A stretch of DNA of 64,000 nt from CAZXYS01 sp964645005 (GCA_964645005.1 CAZXYS010000008.1:51757-115756); one strand, 5' to 3'; shown: positions 17,203-27,351, numbered from the stretch's first letter. Program-made: numbers and translations. Notes: generated by a model not told the origin, from the letters alone.

Positions 17203-17883
17203 TTACTTCTTCATCACTCTCTTGATTGACTTCATAAAAGTTTCTTTATTTCTTGCTCCGACAATAGTCTCGCCAATGTTGCCATTGTGATCGATGATGA
17301 AGGTTGTTGGGACGGCGCTTACACCGCCAAATGCCTTCTCGACTTTTCTGTCGTGTGATACGAGAATTCTGTAGGGAAGCCCCGAGTTTTCTGCGAAATT
17401 TTTAACTAACTTAACTTTGTCTTCTGCTGTTCTGCCGCGCTCGTTAACTGCTATACCGATGATCATAAGGTCCTTTATGTCGTCTTTGTAAATATCGACA
17501 ATGTCGGGTAACTCTCTACGGCATGGCGGACACCATGTTCCCCAGAAATTAAGGAATACTATCTTGCCGTCCGTCAATTCCGAGAAGGACATTTTTTTGC
17601 CGTTCTCGGTCCAGGTGAACTCGGCTGCTTTACCATTGCCTTTGTCCTGAACACTTTCGATGACAAAGACTTTGGCATCGTCTTTTTTCTGAGATTCTGC
17701 CGCCACAGGTTCAGGATTTGGGCTTGGCGCTGGATTTGGTTCGGCGTTTGATGTCATACCTGCCGAGTTTACTTTTGCAGAAGCGTCATTTTCTACTTCA
17801 TCTGTTTTGTTGCATGAACTTATGCAAAGTGCTGCGGCAATTGCCAGCAATGGGATAAAGAGAAAGCTAAATTTTTGAAACAT
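17203..17883 (-). CDS. TlpA/ResA-like thioredoxin-fold lipoprotein
   Basis: A 226-residue protein. The N terminus is a lipoprotein signal with lipobox ending at Cys24 ('LCISSC'). Residues 25-75 form a Pro/Asn/Glu-rich linker ('PNPAPSPNPEP'). The rest is a TlpA-like thioredoxin domain with 'FWGTWCPPCRRELPDI' (redox Cys118 and Cys121) and the cis-Pro motif 'SAVPTTFIIDHNG'. Proteins of this kind reduce apocytochrome c or other extracytoplasmic disulfides. It lies on the same strand downstream of ccmF and ccmE, separated from them by a terminator. A role in cytochrome c maturation (as CcmG/ResA) is plausible but not proven. Confidence 0.87.
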   Translation of the reverse strand: MFQKFSFLFIPLLAIAAALCISSCNKTDEVENDASAKVNSAGMTSNAEPNPAPSPNPEPVAAESQKKDDAKVFVIESVQDKGNGKAAEFTWTENGKKMSFSELTDGKIVFLNFWGTWCPPCRRELPDIVDIYKDDIKDLMIIGIAVNERGRTAEDKVKLVKNFAENSGLPYRILVSHDRKVEKAFGGVSAVPTTFIIDHNGNIGETIVGARNKETFMKSIKRVMKK

Positions 17884-18093
17884 TACGACTCCTTTGGTTT
17901 TTATGAAATTGTTTTTCTAATAATCTTTTGCTTTTTGACGTCATTAATTTGAATTTATTTGAGATAACCGTTGTAGCATCCATTTCTAATTCATTGATAT
18001 AAAATAATTTTCCTTTTTATTGAGAATTATGTATTGCTGACGAGCAATATAGTTTTTAATTGCCAAAAAAAATTCATCACTATATCTTTAACA

Positions 18094-18146
18094 TAAAAAA
18101 GCTGCATAAAACCAGATATATGATATTTGTGTGTTATGCAGCTTTT
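18094..18146 (-). terminator. Intrinsic terminator of the ccmE-ccmF transcript
   Basis: Arms AAAAGCTGCATAA (18097-18109) and TTATGCAGCTTTT (18134-18146) form a perfect 13-bp stem with a 24-nt loop. On the minus strand the stem runs into a T tract, 31 nt beyond the ccmF stop. Confidence 0.85.
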
Positions 18147-18176
18147 GATAATTGTTATAATAAATATATTGAAAAA

Positions 18177-20471
18177 CTATGCATTTTCCTGTCTTAGAAT
18201 TCTAAGTCGTTTGAAAACGGACAAGAAAAATCCGAGTACTATCAGTACAATACCTGCCCAGACCAATATTATCAAAGGTTTGACGGATACTTCGATACTC
18301 AGGACTTCAACAGGATCGGGCATAGCTTCATTTGCCTTGCGGAAAACAAAAGCTGCCTTCGATTGAGTGAGATTTCCCGGATTTCTGATCAGTCTTACAA
18401 AGCCAATCTCTATGTCGCTGTTTTTAAGTTTATACCAGTGCGGGTCACACTGTCCGTTTCGCATATTCAGTTCAGTAAAGAGAGTATCTTCAAATGTTTC
18501 TTCTCCCTTATGGAAGTTAATAACAGTTCCCAGAGTCGCAAAATCCGAATTGCTTATCTTCTTTTTCATAATTTTAGTCATATCGAATTTTACCATCTCC
18601 ATCCTTATTGAGCTATCCAGAGGAACAGTAGCGCTTTGCTGCCTGCGAAGTGCAGCCGTGGGCATGTCGATTGTCTTTTCAACTGTTCTTGGGGAAATGT
18701 AAAGATCGGACATAAGACCTTCTTTGATACCCGGCTCGAGAAACGGAGATTCACGATTATTAAAATCACTCCAGTACATAATTGGTTTTGTTATGGATTT
18801 CTTTCCTTTTTTAGAGATCTCCACTAAATACTGGAATTTAGCTCTGTCCGGTTTCTCTTTTTCTATCTGTTTTTTTCCGATATACGTTAATTTGTAACCC
18901 AGAGCCTGTTCAGTTTCGTTCTTTTTCAGATGAATGTTTTCAGTTTTTGAGTAAACCCCGCTTGCCAGAACACCGATCATCATTACCGCAAGCCCGGCAT
19001 GAGAGATAAAAGCTCCGGCGGAAGCCGGTTTTTTGAACAGTGTTTTAACTACATATTCACCGTTTAAAAACAATGAAAACAAAGCTGCGAATAAAAGCAG
19101 GAAGATGCTTACCTTATTGATAACCAGGAACATCATAAATATCGATACAGCCATTGAAAATATAGCTGCATAAAGTACTTTTCTCAGCACTTCAATGTTG
19201 TTAGTTGCTTTCCAGCGAAGGAAAATTGCTATACCGTTGCCTACCAGTATTAAAATGGCAATTGGCAAATTCCATTGATTATAGAAAGATATAGGTACCG
19301 AAGCTTTCTTCTGCCCTAAGAGTTCGGCAAAAATGGGCCAACTCGTTCCCACAAACACGATAACTGTCATAGCTAAAAGGAATATGGAACCTAAGGAGAG
19401 CGAAAATTCTCTTGAGGTTGCGTTGAATTCGATCCTGTTACTTGAAATATCTTTTAAGCGTAATAAGATTCCACCGATACCGATAAATAAGAACAGGAAT
19501 AATCCAATGAGCAGCAAGGTGTAAACTATCATGCCAGGATCGACAAATGAGTGTACCGAGGTATCTCCCAATACACCGCTTCGGGTAAGGAATGTAGCGT
19601 ATAAGACAAGCACAAATCCGAATATCGAAAAAAGGAAGTTAGTTATTTTCAAACCTCCGGTTCGTTTTTGCACGAGCATAGTGTGTATGAGCGCAACTCC
19701 GATAAGCCATGGCAGCAGTGATGAATTTTCAACCGGGTCCCATGCCCAATATCCGCCCCAGCCAAGTGTTTCGTAAGACCAGAAGCCTCCAAGGGCTATA
19801 CCAAGCCCGAGCATTCCTGTTGCAAAAACAGTCCATGGAAAAGAGATATTTATCCATTTATTGAAATCTTTTTTAATCAGACTAGCCAGTGCAAATACAT
19901 AGGGAACCGACATTGCCGAATAACCGGCAAATAGTATTGGCGGGTGAATCGACATCCAGTAATTCTCAAGAATGGGATTAAGTCCGCGGCCTTCTTCAGG
20001 TTTAAATCCGACTTCCAGATTCTGCCCTGAAAAAGTCTCCCAAATATAATGAAACGGGCTCTTCAGAATTAACATCAATGTAAGAAAAATCATTATCAAG
20101 GAATAAAACCCCATAACAAGCGGTTCATAACCATGCTTTTTGGCGTAAGGTATAAGGAATACGCCAATTAAAGAAGTCATAAGCGCCCAGAGCATGAAAG
20201 AGCCTTCTTGCCCCGCATAAAATGTTGATATTAATAGATTTAGAGGCAAATTGGTCGAGGAATATTGCCAGATATATGTGAATTGGAAGTTGTGTGTTAA
20301 TATATTGGCAAGGAAATAAGCGGATAAAAGAACCATTCCGCCGGAAAGCATCAGGTAAAAAGTCCTGCCAATAAGAACGGGCTTCTCGCTTTTAAAATGA
20401 GAATAAAAGTAGATCGCGGCAGCGATAATGGAAAATCCGAATAAGAAATAAGTAAAAATTTCTCCGAACAT
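18177..20471 (-). CDS. ccmF: Cytochrome c-type biogenesis protein CcmF
   Basis: A 764-residue inner-membrane protein of normal CcmF length (about 650-700) plus a long soluble C-terminal region. About fourteen membrane spans are visible. The WWD haem-handling domain is at about 231-257 ('WSYETLGWGGYWAWDPVENS'), preceded by 'SIHPPILFAGY' (174-184) and followed by 'TFLTRSGVLGDTSVHSF'; the His residues are in place. CcmF accepts haem from CcmE and attaches it to CXXCH motifs of cytochromes c on the outer face of the inner membrane. It is preceded by ccmE (53 nt) in the same direction. No ccmH gene is in the window. Confidence 0.95.
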   Translation of the reverse strand: MFGEIFTYFLFGFSIIAAAIYFYSHFKSEKPVLIGRTFYLMLSGGMVLLSAYFLANILTHNFQFTYIWQYSSTNLPLNLLISTFYAGQEGSFMLWALMTSLIGVFLIPYAKKHGYEPLVMGFYSLIMIFLTLMLILKSPFHYIWETFSGQNLEVGFKPEEGRGLNPILENYWMSIHPPILFAGYSAMSVPYVFALASLIKKDFNKWINISFPWTVFATGMLGLGIALGGFWSYETLGWGGYWAWDPVENSSLLPWLIGVALIHTMLVQKRTGGLKITNFLFSIFGFVLVLYATFLTRSGVLGDTSVHSFVDPGMIVYTLLLIGLFLFLFIGIGGILLRLKDISSNRIEFNATSREFSLSLGSIFLLAMTVIVFVGTSWPIFAELLGQKKASVPISFYNQWNLPIAILILVGNGIAIFLRWKATNNIEVLRKVLYAAIFSMAVSIFMMFLVINKVSIFLLLFAALFSLFLNGEYVVKTLFKKPASAGAFISHAGLAVMMIGVLASGVYSKTENIHLKKNETEQALGYKLTYIGKKQIEKEKPDRAKFQYLVEISKKGKKSITKPIMYWSDFNNRESPFLEPGIKEGLMSDLYISPRTVEKTIDMPTAALRRQQSATVPLDSSIRMEMVKFDMTKIMKKKISNSDFATLGTVINFHKGEETFEDTLFTELNMRNGQCDPHWYKLKNSDIEIGFVRLIRNPGNLTQSKAAFVFRKANEAMPDPVEVLSIEVSVKPLIILVWAGIVLIVLGFFLSVFKRLRILRQENA

Positions 20472-20524
20472 ATCAACTCAAATTATTAGTTACACTTAAT
20501 TTTCTTTTGGGATACACATGGTTA

Positions 20525-20932
20525 CTAATTCATGCTGGCTTTGTTTGTTGCTTTTTGGTGATCTTCGTAAGTGCCTTCGTATTTAGACGGACACTTTGTA
20601 AGCACATTATCAGCATGCAAAACTCCATCCTTGAACTTGCCTTTAACGACAACGGTTGGGGCAATTTCGAAATTATTCGGTTTCATACCGTCAAGAACAA
20701 CCATTGTCTCGTTGTTATTTTCGTCAACCATGTGGAAAGTGAATTTGTTCTGTTCGGAGTCATAAGTGTAAGGTTTATCCTTTACCCATGAACCGACTAC
20801 CTGAACAGTTTTATCAGTCAGGCGGGCTTCATCTATCTTCATATATTCTATCTTGCTGTCGTCAAAAGAGATAAACGCCCAGATGAAGAAGGCTGTTAAA
20901 ATTATGGCGCCTATGATATATCTTGGTCTCAA
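20525..20932 (-). CDS. ccmE: Cytochrome c maturation haem chaperone CcmE, CxxxY variant
   Basis: A 135-residue protein with one N-terminal membrane anchor (5-22) and the CcmE OB-fold ('VQVVGSWVKDKPYTYD', 'VVVKGKF', 'LHADNVLTKCPSKY'). In E. coli CcmE the haem-binding residue is His130 in 'KHDENY'. Here the equivalent site reads C114-P-S-K-Y118, with Cys in place of His. This CxxxY form is known from archaea and Desulfovibrio, where the Ccm system can lack CcmH and CcmG. The start is TTG 20932, with ribosome site GGAGAA 5 nt upstream; there is no in-frame ATG before a stop. Confidence 0.92.
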   Translation of the reverse strand: MRPRYIIGAIILTAFFIWAFISFDDSKIEYMKIDEARLTDKTVQVVGSWVKDKPYTYDSEQNKFTFHMVDENNNETMVVLDGMKPNNFEIAPTVVVKGKFKDGVLHADNVLTKCPSKYEGTYEDHQKATNKASMN

Positions 20933-21132
20933 TTGGCTTCTCCATTTAATTTATTTTTTAAAAAACATCCTTTTGTAAGTCGAAATTACACATTTTTCAT
21001 TGTTTTTTACAAACAAAATTTAGCTCGTTTAAAACTAAAATTAATTTATGTATTTAACTTTTTTATAAATAAGTTTGTCTATTACAATAACGATAAAGTA
21101 CAAAAAAAATTCAAAAAAAATAAGGTGAGATC

Positions 21133-22974
21133 ATGAAAATTTTGTTTTCATTCATTTCAACATTATTAATATTTACGGCGGTTCAATCATTTGCCCGGAA
21201 TCCTATGCAGATGCAGAGACAACAACCACAATGGAAGAAAGATGCACGCAGCTATGCTGATTCGGTTAGATCGCTAATGGAAGAAGGTAAATACAAGGAC
21301 GCTATAGAGCCTGCAAAAGAGGCATATAAAATTGTAGAGAAAAATGTGCCTTCATTTTCCCCGGGGAAAGGGAATATTTCCTTTATGTTAGGACAGGTCT
21401 ATGCGCAGTCAGGTAAATTCGAAAAGGCTAAACCTTATATGCATGAAGCACTGAAAATATTTGAGGATTTTTTTGGAAAGGATAGTTCAGCTATATCACC
21501 ATTTTTAACCAGTATGGGGCAAGTTTATACCCAGCTTGAAAAATATGACAGCGCTGAAGTTATGTTCGACAGGGCTCTTAAATTACAGGAAAAAGTATAT
21601 GGCAAAGACAGTATTGCTTTATTGCAAACACTGCATCCTATTGCAAATGCTTTCACAACTGCAAAAAAGTATGAAAAAGCAGAGGAGCTTAAAAAGAGAA
21701 TATATGAGATAAATAAAATGACTTACGGAGAAAATTCACAGGATGCACTTCAAAGTCTAACGAATTTGGCAGATCATTACAGGCAATCCGAAAATTATGA
21801 GAAAGCTATTGAATTTTATAATAAAGGCATTGAAATAGCAGAGAAAAGTGATGATCTGAAAATACAGCTTGCCAATAATTATAATGGGTTAGGGCAGATC
21901 TATGAAGATAAAAACAATTTCAAAGAAGCGCAGGATTACTATCAGAAAGCAATGCAAATTGGGATGAGAGAAAAAGGAAGAAGCTCTCCCTATACAGCGC
22001 AAAAAATGCTGGATCTGGCTAGAATTCTACAAAGACAGATGCAGTATTCAAAAGCCAAACCAATTTTTGAGATGGCATTAAAAACGATGGAAAATCAAAA
22101 GAAAGAAGAACAAAGGAATCTATCAATTTTCCAGGCTATGCTTGGATCAAATCTGACTTCATTAGCTCAATATGACAAAGCACTGGAACTTGTTCAAAGT
22201 GCACTGGATCAGAGAATTGAGTCCTATGGTTCCGACCTGAAACAAACAGCACCTTATTATACGGTTCTTGGGAGGATATTTCTCGAAACCGGCAGATATG
22301 ACAAAGCCGATTCTCTTTTCGAAAAAGCTATTGAGCTAAGTGAAAAAGGAGGCGAACGTCAGGCGGACGACCTTGTGGATGCTTATCGAAGATACAGTAA
22401 TTCAAAGTTTGAGCAAGGAGATTATGATGATGCGGAAGAATATGCCAATAATGCCATAAATGTAGTAAATAAAAACGAAGATGTTGATTCTGTTATGCTT
22501 GCCGGTCCTAATCTGATTCTTGCTCGAATTAATTACGAAAAAGGAGATTATGAAAAAGCTAAAGAATATATTAACAAGTCGTACAATATAACGAAGTCCG
22601 GATTTACGGAAGGGACTCCCCATTTTGCAGAGATTTTGCCGTACAAAGGGCTTATCCAGCATAAGCTCGGCAACAGCGAGGAAGCTGCGGAGACATTGAA
22701 TTCAGCAGGCTCTCTAATACAGAAGACTTTCGGCGTTGACCATCCGAATTATGCGGAATTTTTACTTGAGACTGCCCCCTTTTACCTGGAAACTGAGAAA
22801 CCGGATAAGGCTGAGTCCAATTTCCAGGAAGCGCTTGAGATAAGGAAAAAAGTTTTCGGAGAGAATCACAAGTTGGCAGCGAATGCTTACTCCGAGATGG
22901 CAGAATATTATAAAGATGCTGGCAATCAGCAAAAAGCGCAGGAGCTTCAAAAGAAAGCAGAGGGGATAAAGTAG
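21133..22974 (+). CDS. Exported tetratricopeptide-repeat protein
   Basis: A 613-residue protein with a signal peptide ('FISTLLIFTAVQSFA', cleavage about residue 22). At least ten TPR/Kinesin-light-chain-like repeats fill the rest, for example 'AKPYMHEALKIFEDFFG', 'AEVMFDRALKLQEKVYG', 'AIEFYNKGIEIAEK' and 'AESNFQEALEIRKKVFGEN'. The 40-42-residue spacing with 'G....A.......LG..Y...G.Y..A' is that of TPR_12 arrays. No catalytic domain is attached, so it is likely a periplasmic scaffold for protein-protein contact. It has an unusual upstream -7-like TAAGTTTG at 21070-21077 without a good -33 box. It is transcribed divergently from ccmE. Confidence 0.85.
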   Translation: MKILFSFISTLLIFTAVQSFARNPMQMQRQQPQWKKDARSYADSVRSLMEEGKYKDAIEPAKEAYKIVEKNVPSFSPGKGNISFMLGQVYAQSGKFEKAKPYMHEALKIFEDFFGKDSSAISPFLTSMGQVYTQLEKYDSAEVMFDRALKLQEKVYGKDSIALLQTLHPIANAFTTAKKYEKAEELKKRIYEINKMTYGENSQDALQSLTNLADHYRQSENYEKAIEFYNKGIEIAEKSDDLKIQLANNYNGLGQIYEDKNNFKEAQDYYQKAMQIGMREKGRSSPYTAQKMLDLARILQRQMQYSKAKPIFEMALKTMENQKKEEQRNLSIFQAMLGSNLTSLAQYDKALELVQSALDQRIESYGSDLKQTAPYYTVLGRIFLETGRYDKADSLFEKAIELSEKGGERQADDLVDAYRRYSNSKFEQGDYDDAEEYANNAINVVNKNEDVDSVMLAGPNLILARINYEKGDYEKAKEYINKSYNITKSGFTEGTPHFAEILPYKGLIQHKLGNSEEAAETLNSAGSLIQKTFGVDHPNYAEFLLETAPFYLETEKPDKAESNFQEALEIRKKVFGENHKLAANAYSEMAEYYKDAGNQQKAQELQKKAEGIK

Positions 22975-23318
22975 GACAATTCCTTATAGTTCATTGGAAC
23001 TCATCAATGCTATTGACGTTTTACATTCTAATAACCTGGCAGAATCACCCCGTAAAGCCATTAGCTTCACTCCCCTCCTTACTCAGGAGGGGAAAAGAAG
23101 GGGTGGTTAATTTCTTAGGGTTAAGTTATTTATTCAAATGTAAGACCACCAAGATGCAGAATCCGGGTTAAACCTCCTCACACAAAAAACCGGCTATTAG
23201 CTTTTCAACTGTTAATAACTAGTTCTCTAAACTTTAACTGTTAACCTCTCTACAAAATCCAATAATAACAGAAATAAGCCGCCCGCTTTCAAAAAAAATA
23301 TTAAGCCTGAAATGGTTA
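22975..23318. other. 344-bp intergenic stretch with one repeat hairpin
   Basis: Nothing coding is visible. A hairpin CCCCTCCT-TACTC-AGGAGGGG lies at 23072-23092 and is followed by 'AAAAGAAGGGGTGGTTAAT', the same layout as the CCCCCTT/AAGGGGG element at 7665-7692. TPR gene and prkA-like gene converge here. The remainder is AT-rich and featureless. Confidence 0.6.
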
Positions 23319-25661
23319 TCAATACTTCTTCGCCAGATTCTTATCCAGCACATAGAGAGAAATCTGCTTGGCGCCTTCCTCGTTGTACGAGAACTTTTTC
23401 TTCAGATTCTCTATCATGCGGGTGATATCGCGCTTCATTCTCTCGTCGTAGTTATTGAAGCTCGTAGTGCCGAATTCCTTGACGGCGCGGCGGAAGTTCT
23501 CATTGTCAAGGTAGCGTGCCAGCGCATTTTCCTTCAGGTTGCGGGAATACTTCTCGAATAGCTCTTTGAATTGCTCCGTTTCGTTAAGCTTCATCCCCTT
23601 TACGCGCAGATCCTGTGCTAAAGTCTTGCGAATATAAGTCCTGTGGACATCTTCACGGAATACTTTGCGCTGACCTTCCGTGCTGGTTGTGCCAAGAAAG
23701 AGAGCCTCGAAATTCTTGAAGTAATCTTCCGTAATTTCGATAGTATCGCCGGTATCCTCGTTATATTCAGTGTTCCCTAGATCAAAATTGATAGCGAAAA
23801 GATAATTCCTTATGTCGCGCGAGATCTGGTCTTCGTTGTAATAATAAATCGCTTCCTTGACTTCCTGCAGCACGTTGTAATCGTACATATCGACTAGCGA
23901 GTTAGTGAATTCATCAGGTATTTCCTGGAATTCCTTATCCTTCTGCTCGCTGAAGAAATCCTTGAGCATATCCATCGTGATGAGGTCTTCATCTTTCGCA
24001 TATTTCGTATAGAAGCGGTTGAAAACATTTATTGACATACGCCCGGATATACCTTTTTTGCCTTCTTTTTCGGATGCCTGAAGAATCTGTTTACGGATAT
24101 CTCGATCGAATTTCTTAAGATCTTCGTCCATAAGCCAATCGGGAATAGTGCCGGTATAGATGTCCATTTTTAACAGCATGTAGTACTTATCGAGATACTT
24201 GCTGTATTTGTTTGGATTCTGGATCCATTTCTGGATTGCCGGCGATGCCTTATCCAGCCTGGATGAAACAATGATCTTTGCGAAATTCTCCAGCACACGC
24301 GGCAGGAATTTCTGGGTGATCTGCTTCCCGAATTTATTCTTATAGATCTTAACTTCCGTGTTATAATCAAGGATATACGAGATATTCACATTGATAACCC
24401 TGTCTCTGAATGACTGAATATTCTCATAGTGAATCTTATCTTCAGGATTCACAATACCCATGAACAGCGACTTAATATATTCCTCGATCTGCTCTACCTT
24501 GTGCACGCCGTCGCTGATTACGCCGTGCAGATTTTTCAAGCGCTCAACATTATTTTCCTTGACGTCCATCAGGGCGAGCACGCCGTTATTGGTTTTCGCC
24601 AGATCGGAATATATGAAATCCAGCTTATCAGTCTTAAGCAGTTCGTTCAGGATCTTTTGCAGGGTGGGATTGGTTATAGGTTTTTGTATCAGGCTGTCGC
24701 CCGGATTGTTAATACTTATCCCTTCGCCGAACTGCCTGTTGAAGTGCATCTTGCGGGCGCGTATCATGGAATATACTTCCATCGGATCGCCGAGTGTGTC
24801 CAGTAATGCATCATAAAGCGATTTGCATATATGGCAGGGCTTGTCTTTAAGCACCCACTCATATTCTTTCCTGTAGAATAACTTTTCTTTAAATTCCTCA
24901 TCGGAAATCAATTCATCAAGGAATTCTTTCCTATACTCACGTGGAATCTGAAGTATAGGATGGTCATGCCTCGGACACGAAAACTCAACCCGATTGTCCT
25001 GGTAATCTTTTTTCGGCTGCTGCGGTCCTGCCAATGCGCTATATAGTCCTGTACCATCGTGCTCGTCGGCAATATCGGACAGAGTGCGGTCAACATGCCT
25101 GTACCCGCCTAATTTTTCTACATCCAGACTCCAGTAGGTCTTATAGAATGTGCCGGCGTCAGTAGCTGTAAATTCTTCCAGCTTCAGCAGTAAGTTGTTC
25201 AAAAATGTACTTTTACCGCTTCCCGGGGGACCTTCGAACAGGAAAATATGGTTGCGCATAGAACCTTCTTTAATCGCTTTTGCCAGATTTGCAAGGCGGT
25301 TCATGAAGAGCCTGTCCGCAAAGAAAGGGTTGTCCACGCCTTCCACAAACAGACTTTCCGAATCATAGTTAAGATATCCTATTGATTCCTCGTGGTCAGG
25401 ATATTCTTCTACGCCGCTGCCGGCATAGTGAATAACCATATCATGGAATAATTGGAATATATCGCGCAATATCAATTCAGGATATACTGAGATCAAATAC
25501 AGGAAATCGTTGTAAGGTATCGGATTCCGCCGATCCTTTTCTCGCATCTGCTCGCTAAGATTTATCAGAGCTTCCAGCCGCTTGCCCCGCGCTTCGATTT
25601 CCTTATAGTCCTGGACATGTATTTTCTTCGGATTCATAATATCTATAAATTTTTTACTCAA
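23319..25661 (-). CDS. Second PrkA-like AAA+ ATPase / serine protein kinase family protein
   Basis: A 780-residue protein, fourth gene of the PrkA-YhbH-SpoVR unit, starting 15 nt after spoVR. It has Walker A 'GPPGSGKST' (144-152), a putative metal site ('CPRHDH' about 219, 'CHIC' about 266) and a Walker B-like 'GVLALMDVKEN'. The PrkA-type C terminus includes 'YLDNENFRRAVKEFGTTSF' and ends 'ISLYVLDKNLAKKY', as in YeaG. It is clearly a diverged relative of the first gene (28976-31057), not a recent copy: their N-terminal halves differ strongly. YeaG/PrkA proteins have been described as kinases and as Lon-like ATPases; which activity applies here is open. Confidence 0.85.
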   Translation of the reverse strand: MSKKFIDIMNPKKIHVQDYKEIEARGKRLEALINLSEQMREKDRRNPIPYNDFLYLISVYPELILRDIFQLFHDMVIHYAGSGVEEYPDHEESIGYLNYDSESLFVEGVDNPFFADRLFMNRLANLAKAIKEGSMRNHIFLFEGPPGSGKSTFLNNLLLKLEEFTATDAGTFYKTYWSLDVEKLGGYRHVDRTLSDIADEHDGTGLYSALAGPQQPKKDYQDNRVEFSCPRHDHPILQIPREYRKEFLDELISDEEFKEKLFYRKEYEWVLKDKPCHICKSLYDALLDTLGDPMEVYSMIRARKMHFNRQFGEGISINNPGDSLIQKPITNPTLQKILNELLKTDKLDFIYSDLAKTNNGVLALMDVKENNVERLKNLHGVISDGVHKVEQIEEYIKSLFMGIVNPEDKIHYENIQSFRDRVINVNISYILDYNTEVKIYKNKFGKQITQKFLPRVLENFAKIIVSSRLDKASPAIQKWIQNPNKYSKYLDKYYMLLKMDIYTGTIPDWLMDEDLKKFDRDIRKQILQASEKEGKKGISGRMSINVFNRFYTKYAKDEDLITMDMLKDFFSEQKDKEFQEIPDEFTNSLVDMYDYNVLQEVKEAIYYYNEDQISRDIRNYLFAINFDLGNTEYNEDTGDTIEITEDYFKNFEALFLGTTSTEGQRKVFREDVHRTYIRKTLAQDLRVKGMKLNETEQFKELFEKYSRNLKENALARYLDNENFRRAVKEFGTTSFNNYDERMKRDITRMIENLKKKFSYNEEGAKQISLYVLDKNLAKKY

Positions 25662-25676
25662 TACTATTTTGACTAA

Positions 25677-27287
25677 TTATAAAACTTTCTTATTCACTTT
25701 CCTGTCTTTCATTGTATAGAGAACTCTACGATAATCATATTGTGGTTTTTCATCAGGTCGTCTCTGTTGTCTTTTGACGATTTCGGTAGTCTCTAGTTGC
25801 ACTTGAGCGCCCCAGAGAAACTCCAAGCCGATAAGAACATCAGGAATGAATTTTTGAATAAGCTGCTTACCTTCGAATCTGTGAACTATGTAGAGATTTT
25901 TCTCATCAGTCTTATTGTTATCGACCACAATCTTCGGCGGATGATACAACTGGTCCAGCAGCATATTCTTGTAATCTTCCGCATTGCGGCTCTTTACGTA
26001 GTATTCCCATGTGCCGCGCTGTTGGTTTAACCGCCTGCCGACTACAAACAGATCATGCTTATCTATAAATTCCTGCGTTGTGAAAGTTCTTATAAGCATG
26101 AAGTCAGAAAAGTTCTTCCTCAGGTTGAATATGGCTTCTTTGCCTTGCCCGGTCTTCATGTCATAATTTTCGCGGAATTCCCTATCGAAATTCTTCTGGA
26201 ATTCAAAGTTTAGCTTACCTTTCTCGGCGAGTTCTTCGACATATTCAATAAGTCTCAAGCCTACCGCATAGGGATTGAGTCCTACTCTACTAATTGAAGT
26301 TACACTGGCATTAATCTTAGAATAAGCTGCTTCATGCCCCTTTATGCGATCATCCTTTCTGAAAAGATGATCATGCCAGTAGCTTGCCCAGCCTTCATTA
26401 AGGATCTTTGACCTTATCTGAGGCGCAAAATAAAGGGCAGTATTGCGTATGACGCTCATGACCTGCTTCATCCACTGGTTTTCCTTGCGGTCTAAGTACG
26501 GTGAATTTTCTCTTATAAATTCCATCAGATCAACATACTGCGTTTCTCTTTCTTTTGTCCAGCGCGCAAATTTCGAATCAAATTCAGGATATTTCTTCTT
26601 TATCTCAGAAAAGAAAATGGAATCCGCAACATTCGGATTATCATCATAAAGCTGATTATACCTTTGCACCTCTTTAAATATATCATTCACCGATTTTTTC
26701 TCGAATTCCTGCAGGAATACCTCGAAGTAAAAATCAAGCTTTTCCGCCGGAATCATATCCTGGGGCATATAATCCGCTAATATCCTGTCGAAATAACCTG
26801 TGATATTGTCGATAGAACGGCTGAATTCAATAATATAATCCACCCATCTACCGTATTCAGTGCGCAGACTATCGATAAGTCTCTTATCTGCCAGCGCCTG
26901 CCCGACGAAATCATCGCTCCATGTCTTATTGAACAGGACATTATTTTGGAATAGGTCGATATGCCCGATGACATGATAAAATATCATTATATTGAGCCAG
27001 TCCGGGTTGTTATCATTATAAAAAGATATCGCCGGACGCGAATTTATCACTGTTTCAAATGGGTTCGAGGGATATGCCTTATACTTGCCATATTCCTTAA
27101 GGACTTCCACATCGTGCACCCAGTATTCGTACAGAGACGGGATCATCCCTTTCGGCGACAGATCCAGCAGATCCCTGTTCGACACGATATATTCCAGCGA
27201 TTCATCATCGAACTGCAAGCCCTCGTCGCGTGCGCGGCGCTTGCATTCTTCCATTATGCCTTTGGTATGTTGATCTATTAATTCCAT
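25677..27287 (-). CDS. spoVR: SpoVR family protein (YcgB homologue)
   Basis: A 536-residue cytoplasmic protein. 'NEGWASYWHDHLF' (about 304-316) and 'YHVIGHIDLFQNN' (about 103-115) are hallmark SpoVR motifs with conserved His and Glu. 'GLNPYAVGLRLIEYVEE' follows the family pattern. Bacillus SpoVR affects spore cortex formation and E. coli YcgB is its homologue; the biochemical activity is unknown. The family is almost always found with PrkA and YhbH/YeaH, as here, so it does not imply spores. It lies between the YhbH-type gene and the second PrkA-like gene. Confidence 0.93.
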   Translation of the reverse strand: MELIDQHTKGIMEECKRRARDEGLQFDDESLEYIVSNRDLLDLSPKGMIPSLYEYWVHDVEVLKEYGKYKAYPSNPFETVINSRPAISFYNDNNPDWLNIMIFYHVIGHIDLFQNNVLFNKTWSDDFVGQALADKRLIDSLRTEYGRWVDYIIEFSRSIDNITGYFDRILADYMPQDMIPAEKLDFYFEVFLQEFEKKSVNDIFKEVQRYNQLYDDNPNVADSIFFSEIKKKYPEFDSKFARWTKERETQYVDLMEFIRENSPYLDRKENQWMKQVMSVIRNTALYFAPQIRSKILNEGWASYWHDHLFRKDDRIKGHEAAYSKINASVTSISRVGLNPYAVGLRLIEYVEELAEKGKLNFEFQKNFDREFRENYDMKTGQGKEAIFNLRKNFSDFMLIRTFTTQEFIDKHDLFVVGRRLNQQRGTWEYYVKSRNAEDYKNMLLDQLYHPPKIVVDNNKTDEKNLYIVHRFEGKQLIQKFIPDVLIGLEFLWGAQVQLETTEIVKRQQRRPDEKPQYDYRRVLYTMKDRKVNKKVL

Positions 27288-27351
27288 AGTTGACTATTTT
27301 TTTTAATTTTTCCGTTTATTTTCAGTTGTGTTTTTCACATATTCAGTGAAT

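Noticed and set aside
25677..27287. SpoVR as evidence for spore formation
   Set aside because: SpoVR is widespread in non-sporulating bacteria together with PrkA and YhbH/YeaH; no spore genes are in the window.
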